Below are positions 1-5,462 of a stretch of 6,924 nt of DNA, in pieces. The DNA lies in the NCBI GenBank assembly GCA_023391015.1, contig JAEWBT010000003.1, positions 1 to 6,924 on the forward strand. Direction: 5' to 3'. Under the pieces are notes generated by a model. It searched no databases and was not told the origin of the DNA. It worked only from the letters and a program-made list of their open reading frames with translations. The stretch is from Bacteroidota bacterium. Its GTDB lineage: Bacteria > Bacteroidota > Bacteroidia > Chitinophagales > Chitinophagaceae. The translations under genes were made by a program, and so were the position numbers. Every line of letters begins with the position of its first letter. The stretch's first letter is position 1.

Positions 1-675
1 GCCGAGGGTCTGGATGTCCACGTCTTCGCCAATAGCCGCCTTCACGAGGTACGGACCGGCGAGGAAGATAGAGCCATTGCCTTCCACCATCAACGTTTCG
101 TCGCTCATAATGGGCAGATACGCACCGCCCGCCACGCAGGAACCCATCACCGCCGCGATTTGGGTAATGCCCATCGCGCTCATCACGGCGTTATTCCGGA
201 AAATGCGGCCAAAATGTTCTTTATCGGGGAAAATCTCGTCCTGCATCGGCAGGTACACGCCCGCTGAATCCACGATGTAGATCACCGGCAGGTGGTTTTC
301 CATGGCGATTTCCTGCAAGCGCAGGTTCTTTTTTCCGGAAATCGGGAACCAGGCACCGGCTTTTACGGTGTTGTCGTTGGCGATAATCATGCACAAGCGA
401 CCGGCCACTTTGCCCAATCCGCCCACCGTGCCGCCGCTGGGGCAGCCGCCTTCGGCTTCATACATCTCCCAACCGGCGAAAGTGCCGATTTCTTCAAACG
501 TACTGTCTTTATCTATCAGGTATTGGACGCGCTCGCGGGGGCTCATCTTGCCGCGCTCTTTGGCTTTCGCCATTGCTTTTTTGCCGCCGCCCAGGGCGAC
601 CTGAGAAAAACGTTGCCGCAACTGGCCAACGGCCAGGTTCATGCGGTCTTCATTTTTATTGAATTCCAGATTCAT
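1..675 (-). CDS. Acyl-CoA carboxylase, carboxyltransferase (beta) subunit, N-terminal part
   Basis: Biotin-dependent acyl-CoA carboxylases use this subunit to move the carboxyl group from carboxybiotin to an acyl-CoA in the cytoplasm. The 225 visible codons, read from the ATG at 675, form the N-terminal half of the carboxyltransferase fold. The gene runs off the left edge; family members usually have a little over 500 residues. Visible marks are the basic helix KAKERGKMSPRERV (residues 37-50), the GGCPSGGTVGGLGKVAGR stretch (76-93), and VDSAGVYLPMQDEIFPDKEH (135-154). The last resembles the methylcrotonyl-CoA carboxylase beta signature (VDSAG-x-LP-x-QDE-x-FPD) more than propionyl-CoA carboxylase. 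SCVAGGAY (179-186) is the crotonase-like loop. The substrate is therefore uncertain: methylcrotonyl-CoA (leucine breakdown) is favoured. No Shine-Dalgarno precedes the start, which is usual for Bacteroidota. A second ATG lies 11 codons in. It is probably co-transcribed with the small gene upstream. Confidence 0.93.
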   Translation of the reverse strand, partial: MNLEFNKNEDRMNLAVGQLRQRFSQVALGGGKKAMAKAKERGKMSPRERVQYLIDKDSTFEEIGTFAGWEMYEAEGGCPSGGTVGGLGKVAGRLCMIIANDNTVKAGAWFPISGKKNLRLQEIAMENHLPVIYIVDSAGVYLPMQDEIFPDKEHFGRIFRNNAVMSAMGITQIAAVMGSCVAGGAYLPIMSDETLMVEGNGSIFLAGPYLVKAAIGEDVDIQTLG

Positions 676-691
676 GAGAAGGGCGAAGGTA

Positions 692-754
692 ATTCATGTT
701 TCATGTTTTATGTGTCATGTTTCATAAGTCCTGATACCTAATACCTATTACCTA
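692..754. repeat. Nine in-phase heptamers filling the intergenic spacer
   Basis: Sixty-three bases divide exactly into nine heptamers: five variants of TTTCATG (692-726), one AGTCCTG (727-733), then two ATACCTA and one TTACCTA (734-754). The run fills most of the gap between the two minus-strand genes. Its last unit contains the TAG stop (752-754) of the upstream gene. Seen directly; the function is unknown. Confidence 0.8.
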
Positions 755-997
755 ATCCTTTGTCACGCCGTTGCTGGGTTTCACGCCTGCCGGCAGGTGT
801 TTTTTCAGGTTCATACCATAAGTGTAATTGGTAGCGACGACGACGTCGTTGGCGTCGAAATGCTTAACGATGCCGTTATCAGAAAGGGCGACCACCCAGC
901 AGGAGTTTTGGTGCTGGCCGTAATCAATAAGGAAGATCGCATGACCGCGGCCAAGCGGCGTGTCCACCAGAATGGTAGGATTGAGTTGCAGCATCAT
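752..997 (-). CDS. Small conserved-looking hypothetical protein
   Basis: I do not recognise this gene with certainty. From the ATG at 997 it encodes 81 residues beginning MMLQLNPTILVDTPLGRG, followed by HAIFLIDYG and CWVVAL. The pattern LNP-x-I-x-V-x-TPLG-x-G-x-A-x-F-x-IDYG reads like a compact beta-rich domain, and I recall similar small proteins of unknown function in Bacteroidota. There is no signal peptide, membrane segment or cysteine cluster. The frame stays open up to an ATG at 1039, adding MISFFPSIENTLFF. I prefer 997 or 994 because the conserved-looking part begins at MLQLNP. The basic tail KKHLPAGVKPSNGVTKD covers a CCTGCCGGCAGG palindrome. The gene is 76 bp upstream of the carboxylase gene on the same strand, so an operon is plausible. 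It is divergent from the OmpA-family gene. Confidence 0.7.
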   Translation of the reverse strand: MMLQLNPTILVDTPLGRGHAIFLIDYGQHQNSCWVVALSDNGIVKHFDANDVVVATNYTYGMNLKKHLPAGVKPSNGVTKD

Positions 998-1279
998 AAA
1001 GAAAAGCGTGTTTTCAATGGACGGGAAAAACGAAATCATGCCGGGGCAGTATTTTGTAGAAACAACCCTTGTAGAAAACCCGGTTTATTTCCACAAAAAA
1101 CACATTTTTTATTTCCGGAAATTCTCTTCTAAAAGCCATTTTTGATTCTTCTTTTAAACCTGCACTATGGTATTACGTCTGTTAAAAGCAAGCTACCAAC
1201 CTTAATTTCGCCCGCGCTGCGGCAGTTGGCACTATTATTTATTCAACCCCTTCATCTTCACTTTCTCTCCTTTTTAGTT

Positions 1280-1963
1280 ATGAACACATTCAAGACACTG
1301 GGCATTGCCCTTCTCGCTACTACCGTTATCGGTACCACCAGCTGTGATTCCACCCGCAGCATGAGCAATCAAAACAAAGGCGTTCTTATCGGGGCCGGTT
1401 CTGGCGCTGTTGTAGGGGGCGTTATTGGTAAAGCAGCCGGTAATACCGGCCTGGGCGCTATCATCGGCGGCGCGGTAGGCGGCGTTACCGGTGGTATCAT
1501 TGGCCGCCGGATGGACAAGCAGGCCAAGGAAATCGAACAATCCGTTCCCGGCGCCAAAGTAGAGCGCGTGGGCGAAGGTATTGTGGTTGAATTCAGCGAC
1601 GCGGTGCTTTTCGGTACCAACCAAAGCAGCATTTCTCCCAACGCCGCTTCAACCCTGAACAAACTCATTACCGTTCTCCAGACTTACAAAGACACTGACC
1701 TGGAAATTGATGGCCATACCGACAACACGGGTTCGGCCCAGTACAACCAACAGCTGTCTGAAAAGCGCGCCAACTCGGTGGCCGCTTACCTGCGCAGCAA
1801 CGGCGTAGCCTCCAGCCGGATTACGACCAAAGGTTTTGGCTTTGACTACCCCAAATACGATAACAACACTGCCAGCGGCCGCGCCGGTAACCGCCGCGTA
1901 GAATTCCAGATTACGGCCAACGAAGCGATGAAGCGCGACGCTGCCCGTGAAGCCGGTCAGTAA
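1280..1963 (+). CDS. Glycine-zipper / OmpA-family peptidoglycan-binding lipoprotein
   Basis: An outer-membrane lipoprotein of 227 residues that should tie the membrane to peptidoglycan. Residues 1-21 are a lipoprotein signal ending TTSC, with the lipidated Cys at 22. Residues 33-76 are a glycine zipper, rich in GxxxG (GAGSGAVVGGVIG, then GAIIGGAVGGVTGGIIG), able to pack in or against a membrane. Residues about 101-213 are the OmpA C-terminal domain: the DAVLFGTNQSSISPNA entry, then DGHTDNTGSAQYNQQLSEKR (144-163), and GRAGNRRVEF (200-209). The last two hold the Asp and Arg that bind meso-diaminopimelate in OmpA. The tail is short and charged. The frame is open from 1142, but the signal peptide fixes the start at the ATG at 1280. 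The gene is monocistronic, ended by the hairpin at 2004-2035. Its composition matches the backbone. Family-level call is secure; a specific role (wall anchoring or stress) is inference. Confidence 0.95.
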   Translation: MNTFKTLGIALLATTVIGTTSCDSTRSMSNQNKGVLIGAGSGAVVGGVIGKAAGNTGLGAIIGGAVGGVTGGIIGRRMDKQAKEIEQSVPGAKVERVGEGIVVEFSDAVLFGTNQSSISPNAASTLNKLITVLQTYKDTDLEIDGHTDNTGSAQYNQQLSEKRANSVAAYLRSNGVASSRITTKGFGFDYPKYDNNTASGRAGNRRVEFQITANEAMKRDAAREAGQ

Positions 1964-1975
1964 ACAGCGCCTATC

Positions 1976-1993
1976 TTCCGGAAATTTCCGGAA
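1976..1993. repeat. 18-bp perfect palindrome TTCCGGAAATTTCCGGAA
   Basis: Begins 12 bases after the OmpA-family stop codon. The same 18 bases recur as the core of the sucC terminator (4346-4363). It is two overlapping TTCCGGAA octamers sharing an AAATTT centre. It has no T-run of its own; the true terminator follows at 2004. Confidence 0.85.
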
Positions 1994-2003
1994 ATCTCCA
2001 CTC

Positions 2004-2035
2004 AAAAAGCTACCCTTAAAAAGGTAGCTTTTTTT
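2004..2035 (+). terminator. Rho-independent terminator after the OmpA-family gene
   Basis: Perfect 11-bp stem AAAAAGCTACC (2004-2014) with GGTAGCTTTTT (2023-2033), 8-base loop, and a run of seven T on the + strand (2029-2035). The A-run on the left arm gives a shorter T-run on the minus strand, so weak bidirectional action is possible. Confidence 0.92.
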
Positions 2036-2143
2036 ATACTCCTAAAGCCCCTTTTTCCGGAAACTGATACAGAAAAGCAAGACAAAGGTGGTACACGCTG
2101 CCTGCGGAAGCCGATTTCCGGAAGCATTTTAGCTCCGGAAAAT

Positions 2144-2189
2144 AAAACCCCCAAAAGCCACCTGATTCAGGAAGGCTTTTGGGGGTTTT
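2144..2189. terminator. Long bidirectional terminator between convergent genes
   Basis: A perfect 16-bp stem: AAAACCCCCAAAAGCC (2144-2159) pairs with 2174-2189. The loop can itself pair CCTGA with TCAGG (2161-2171). On the minus strand the stem ends in TTTTATTTT, 22 bases past the lipoprotein stop, so it mainly serves that gene. It also backs up the OmpA-family terminator on the + strand. Confidence 0.9.
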
Positions 2190-2211
2190 AAATACGACCC
2201 GGTAACTGGGG

Positions 2212-2970
2212 TTACTGAAAACTGTAGTTGCAGGTCCCTATGTAATTACCACTGGAATCATACTTTGCAAGGTTCATTGAAATGGCCACATCGCCACTGC
2301 TTCCGCTGGTATAGAGTTGAGCGTTCCCGGTATAATAGAAGCCCTGGATAGACTGGGCAGGGATAACGATGGATTGGTTGTAACAATTAATCACCATTCT
2401 AACTCCATTATTCGCATTGTCGAAGTTGTTTAAAACCAAGGTATCGCCGCTGGTGCCCGACTGGTTAAAATTGACTGCGTATCCCGGAGTGGAAGACATA
2501 CAACTGGAATATCCGAGAAGGTTTCTAGCCAAAAAATAGCCGGTGCAGGAGGTGTCGCCGCTAACAGAAATAGTGAAGTTATACGTCAGGGCTTTTCCGG
2601 AATCCGGAATCGCTTCCAGCGATACCTTATGATCGCCGTTGACGGCGTTTTGGTAGAAGAACAAAGCATTGGAGTAAAAATCGGGATAGCCGGATTTTTG
2701 CGTCAGGGAGTCTTTGATACCTTGTGGGATATTGGATAGTTTTAAGGTTACACGCTGCGGCTCACCATTGCCATACACTACGTTCAAAGGCATTTGCCAG
2801 TAGGGATACATCCCGAAAGGCGTTTTTTTGATGGAAAGATCTGTTACGCCCGTCACCCGGAAGGCCGAGACCGTAGGCTGTGGCAGCACATTGATTTGGG
2901 TGGTTTCCTTTTGGCAGGAAGTCAGGCCGGCCACAGTAGCCGTGGCAGCCAGGAGTAGTAATTTTTTCAT
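2212..2970 (-). CDS. Uncharacterised lipoprotein
   Basis: I do not recognise the family. From the ATG at 2970 it encodes 252 residues. MKKLLLLAATATVAGLTSC is a clear lipoprotein signal with the lipidated Cys at 19, followed by QKETTQ and a Pro/Val-rich linker. The rest looks all-beta. Residues about 30-130 carry the alternating pattern of an Ig-like or carbohydrate-binding module, including VTLKLSNIPQGIKDSL and DHKVSLEAIPDSGKALTYNFTISVSG. The C-terminal part (from about 135) has four cysteines (SCTGY, SSCMSS, INCYNQS, GTCNYSF) that could form disulfides in the periplasm or at the surface. The frame stays open to an ATG at 3018. The promoter-like TATGTTTG lies inside that extension, and the signal peptide begins at 2970, so 2970 is preferred. 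It is monocistronic, convergent with the OmpA-family gene, divergent from sucC. Confidence 0.85.
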   Translation of the reverse strand: MKKLLLLAATATVAGLTSCQKETTQINVLPQPTVSAFRVTGVTDLSIKKTPFGMYPYWQMPLNVVYGNGEPQRVTLKLSNIPQGIKDSLTQKSGYPDFYSNALFFYQNAVNGDHKVSLEAIPDSGKALTYNFTISVSGDTSCTGYFLARNLLGYSSCMSSTPGYAVNFNQSGTSGDTLVLNNFDNANNGVRMVINCYNQSIVIPAQSIQGFYYTGNAQLYTSGSSGDVAISMNLAKYDSSGNYIGTCNYSFQ

Positions 2971-2987
2971 AGAGCAGAATCTGTGCT

Positions 2988-3019
2988 CAAACATACTCCA
3001 ACTGAAAGTGCCCTGCAAC
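2988..3019 (-). promoter_or_regulatory. Candidate Bacteroidota promoter of the lipoprotein gene
   Basis: Read on the minus strand, GTTG (3019-3016) is followed after 20 bases by TATGTTTG (2995-2988). The second fits the Bacteroidota -7 consensus TAnnTTTG exactly. The first fits -33 TTTG with one mismatch at a usual spacing. The start codon at 2970 would then have a short leader of roughly 10-15 bases. The match is by eye. Confidence 0.45.
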
Positions 3020-3101
3020 TCCGGCCCGGAATTTCTTTTGCTTCCTGCTTATCTTCGCCCCACTTTTTACAAATCCAGTTTTCCCCTTTAGAACCACCCG
3101 C

Positions 3102-4319
3102 ATGAACCTCCACGAATACCAGGCGAAAGAACTCCTTCAGAAATACAACGTACCCGTTCAGGAAGGCGTTTCCGTAGAAACCGCCGACGAAGCCGTAAAA
3201 GCCTACGAGCAAATGGCAACGGCCAACGGTACCAAATTTGCCGTTATCAAGGCGCAGATTCACGCCGGTGGTCGCGGGAAAGGCACCATGAAAGAAGCAC
3301 CTGCCCAGCACGGCGTACAGGTAGTGAAAAGCGCCGACCAAGCCAAAGAAGTGGCTCAGAACATTCTCGGCAATACGCTGGTAACCATCCAAACCGGCGA
3401 AGCAGGTAAGAAAGTAAGCCGCATTCTGGTAGCCAAGGATATGTACACCGATGGCCCCAGCGAGCGCAAGGAATTTTACCTGTCGATTTTGCTGGACCGC
3501 GCCAAAAAGCAAAACGTCATCATGTACTCTACCGAAGGCGGTATGGACATCGAAGATGTGGCCCACAACACGCCGGAAAAAATCTACAAAGAATGGGTGG
3601 CTCCGGGCATGACCCTGCAACCCTTCCAGGCGCGCAACATTGCTTTCAACCTCGGCCTGAGCGGCGACGCGTTCAAAAACATGGTGAAGTTTGTAACGAA
3701 CCTTTACAACGCGTATGTAGGCCTCGATTGCGCCATGCTGGAAATCAACCCGCTTTTCAAAAGCGCCGATGATAAAATCTATGCGGTGGACTGCAAGATG
3801 AACATCGACGACAACGCCCTGGGCCGCCACAAAGACGTGGAAGCCCTGCGCGACAAGACCGAAGAAGACCCCACCGAAGTAGAAGCGAGCGAAAGCAACC
3901 TGAACTATGTAAAACTCGACGGCAACGTGGGCTGCATGGTAAACGGTGCGGGCCTGGCGATGGCCACGATGGACATGATTAAGCTGGCGGGCGGCGAGCC
4001 GGCCAACTTCCTCGACGTGGGCGGCACGGCCAACGCGCAAACCGTAGAAGCCGGTTTCCGCATTATCATGAAAGATCCGGCGGTAAAAGCCATCCTGATC
4101 AACATCTTTGGCGGCATCGTGCGCTGCGACCGCGTGGCCCAAGGTGTGATTGACGCCTACAAAAACCTGGGCGATATCAACATTCCGATTATCGTTCGTC
4201 TGCAAGGCACCAACGCCGAAGTAGCCAAAGAACTGATCGATAAAAGCGGCCTCAAAGTGCAAAGCGCCATCCTGCTGAGCGAAGCCGCCGAACTGGTGCA
4301 GAAAGCCCTGAAGGCCTAA
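3102..4319 (+). CDS. sucC: Succinyl-CoA synthetase (ADP-forming) beta subunit
   Basis: With the alpha subunit SucD it converts succinyl-CoA, phosphate and ADP to succinate, CoA and ATP in the TCA cycle; cytoplasmic. The 405 residues are slightly longer than the E. coli protein (388). The start MNLHEYQAKELLQKYNVPV is the family signature. An ATP-grasp domain fills the first 240 residues: IKAQIHAGGRGKG (49-61) holds the nucleotide-contacting lysine and glycine loop. LEINPL (213-218) and AVDCKMNIDDNAL (228-240) supply Mg-binding Asn216 and Asp230. The C-terminal CoA-ligase domain shows GNVGCMVNGAGLAMATMD (274-291) and NIFGGIVRCD (334-343), the phosphohistidine-facing loop. No Shine-Dalgarno is seen. 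TATCTTCG at 3050-3057 is a weak -7 candidate without a matching -33. sucD does not follow: the gene ends in its own terminator, so sucD must lie elsewhere. A GC-rich open frame of 431 codons on the opposite strand is an artefact. Confidence 0.98.
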   Translation: MNLHEYQAKELLQKYNVPVQEGVSVETADEAVKAYEQMATANGTKFAVIKAQIHAGGRGKGTMKEAPAQHGVQVVKSADQAKEVAQNILGNTLVTIQTGEAGKKVSRILVAKDMYTDGPSERKEFYLSILLDRAKKQNVIMYSTEGGMDIEDVAHNTPEKIYKEWVAPGMTLQPFQARNIAFNLGLSGDAFKNMVKFVTNLYNAYVGLDCAMLEINPLFKSADDKIYAVDCKMNIDDNALGRHKDVEALRDKTEEDPTEVEASESNLNYVKLDGNVGCMVNGAGLAMATMDMIKLAGGEPANFLDVGGTANAQTVEAGFRIIMKDPAVKAILINIFGGIVRCDRVAQGVIDAYKNLGDINIPIIVRLQGTNAEVAKELIDKSGLKVQSAILLSEAAELVQKALKA

Positions 4320-4337
4320 ATGATTGGGTTAGAAATT

Positions 4338-4371
4338 AAAAAAGCTTCCGGAAATTTCCGGAAGCTTTTTT
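4338..4371. terminator. 34-bp perfect palindromic terminator after sucC
   Basis: Six A, then GCTTCCGGAAA, and its exact mirror ending in six T (4366-4371): 17+17 bases with no spacer. In RNA the hairpin would have a tight AAATTT-derived loop and a U-tail, acting in both directions. It starts 18 bases after the sucC stop. Its core is the same 18-mer found after the OmpA-family gene. Confidence 0.9.
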
Positions 4372-4429
4372 GGTTTTGGGAGGGAAACGGTTCCGCGCTT
4401 TGCGCTTGGGCGGGCGTTCGCCGCTCGCG

Positions 4430-4547
4430 CGGGAGTTCGCGAAGCGGCTCCCGTGTGTATTGGAGAAGCCAGTCTCCGACTGGCACAAGGGCAGTCAGAG
4501 ACTGCCAGCTCCCGCAGACACGAGTGCTGGCTACCGCCGAACACTCG
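4430..4547. repeat. Cluster of four GC-rich hairpins
   Basis: Four successive inverted repeats: CGGGAG...CTCCCG (4430-4435/4448-4453, with inner CGC-GAA-GCG); GCCAGTC-TCC-GACTGGC (4468-4484); GGCAGTC-AGA-GACTGCC (4490-4506); CGAGTG...CACTCG (4521-4526/4542-4547, with inner GGC/GCC). The two central hairpins are near copies. The 4373-4566 stretch contains no convincing gene. It looks like a REP-type intergenic element or the folded downstream end of the adjoining cassette. Confidence 0.7.
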
Positions 4548-4566
4548 CGCCAGATAAGTTACCCGT

Positions 4567-4576
4567 GTTATAGGGC
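4567..4576 (-). repeat. Core box GCCCTATAAC at the 3' end of the peptidase cassette
   Basis: On the + strand GTTATAGGGC; exact inverted copy of 5261-5270. It contains the TAA stop (4570-4568) of the peptidase gene, as in many integron cassettes where the stop falls in the R'' box ending AAC. Inference from arrangement; no integrase is present in the window. Confidence 0.6.
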
Positions 4577-5242
4577 GTTTTTCTCATTCGGCTCATAGTG
4601 TTCTCTAACTTGATCTACCCAAACTGCAACATAATTGTCTGCCCAATTTTCTCGTTTCTGTTCAGTCGCCTTGCTCCAATAACGTTTATAAAAACTGTCA
4701 ATTGAGTGTCCGATTTCGTGAATCAATAAGTTTTCCAAATAATATTGTTTTATCTTATCTTCTGTCCATTTTAAATACCATCCGTCTTCATCTTCATTCA
4801 AATCTGTCGTGAAGTCTTTGTAATAGTTTAAGATTTTCTTTAGTGGCTTGTTCTTTCCTAATCTCATTTTGTTGTCAGCCGGGAATGGGTTAAGAATAAC
4901 CAAATAAACTCCACTACCACATACAAAAGAACCTTGGAATGTTTTACTATCTAAATAGTCAGTCTTTTTAATTTTTTGAAACCAAATGTGAGTTAAATGA
5001 TCTATATGGTCTTTTGGTAGTCGTCCAAGTATTTCTTTTACTTCGTCAATTGTTACAGGGAAATAGAAGTCTCGGGAAGGATTGTCAATAATAAAAATTG
5101 GTGTCTCTTGTTCTTTGTTTGGAGCAGTCAAGTTATGTTGTCTGTTGAAAATATTGTCCGCAAGTTTGGGTCGTTTTCGTCCACCCCAAACGTCACCAAA
5201 CTTTCGGTTTTTCTTCCACGCTGTATGTTTTCTTGTCTGCAA
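4568..5242 (-). CDS. HEIGH-motif zinc metallopeptidase-like protein in a cassette
   Basis: Unrecognised family of about 224 residues, probably cytoplasmic as no signal or membrane segment is seen. The key mark is LLIHEIGHSIDSF (172-184), an HExxH zinc site with His175, Glu176 and His179. ENWADNYV follows (198-205); Glu198, 19 residues after the second His, could be the third ligand, as in gluzincin-type enzymes with an E-x-x-A-D/N helix. Residues 1-40 are very basic (KKNRK, GGRKRPK). A single cysteine is at 108. The start is a TTG at 5242, 18 bases inside the left core box; no ATG is available until residue 126. The stop codon is part of the opposite core box, so the gene fills its cassette. 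The DNA is much more AT-rich than the neighbours (4681-4740 is 30 percent G+C; 3781-3840 in sucC is 60), indicating acquisition. The peptidase call rests on the motif alone. Confidence 0.75.
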   Translation of the reverse strand: MQTRKHTAWKKNRKFGDVWGGRKRPKLADNIFNRQHNLTAPNKEQETPIFIIDNPSRDFYFPVTIDEVKEILGRLPKDHIDHLTHIWFQKIKKTDYLDSKTFQGSFVCGSGVYLVILNPFPADNKMRLGKNKPLKKILNYYKDFTTDLNEDEDGWYLKWTEDKIKQYYLENLLIHEIGHSIDSFYKRYWSKATEQKRENWADNYVAVWVDQVREHYEPNEKNAL

Positions 5243-5260
5243 TGTATCGTCTTTTAAAAT

Positions 5261-5462
5261 GCCCTATAACGAACAGGGCTTGCTGCAGGTGTGGCTTTCA
5301 TTGAACGTCCAGCCCTGAACCGCAGGCCTATTTAGTTTTATTGTTGAAGATAAGAACTAAAAGCCTGGATTAGTTCGTCACGTTTGGACTGCTGCTGATG
5401 ATTGCAAAAAGCCGATGTTTATTCCTTCACCCCGCCATAGCAGCAAACCCATGTTGCATGCA
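5261..5462 (-). other. attC-like recombination site between two cassettes
   Basis: Read on the minus strand, it starts with TGCATGCAAC (5462-5453) and ends with GTTATAGGGC (5270-5261). Just inside, GGGTTTGCTGC pairs with GCAGCAAGCCC, broken by one T/G wobble. The pairing extends to AACA/TGTT around one unpaired T, like the extrahelical base of attC stems. Further inner stems are CAGGC...GCCTG with TTTAGTT/AACTAAA. The outer boxes do not complement each other but complement the far ends of their own gene units, as in real cassette arrays. At about 200 bases it is longer than typical attC sites. No gene is seen within it. Confidence 0.55.

Noticed and set aside
1226..1241. Sigma-54 promoter upstream of the OmpA-family gene
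   Set aside because: TTGGCAC fits the -24 element, but at the right spacing the -12 element reads TTTA, lacking the required GC.
1142..1279. Longer start for the OmpA-family gene
   Set aside because: It would place 46 residues before a perfect lipoprotein signal peptide, which must be N-terminal to work.
2967..4262. 431-codon open frame on the minus strand opposite sucC
   Set aside because: It lies almost wholly antisense to the unmistakable sucC, and its product is a His/Val/Phe-rich composition typical of a mirrored GC-rich gene.
4567..5270. Transposon or MITE with 10-bp terminal inverted repeats
   Set aside because: No target duplication is seen (CGT on one side, GAA on the other). The neighbouring unit has different ends, and the enclosed gene is not a transposase.
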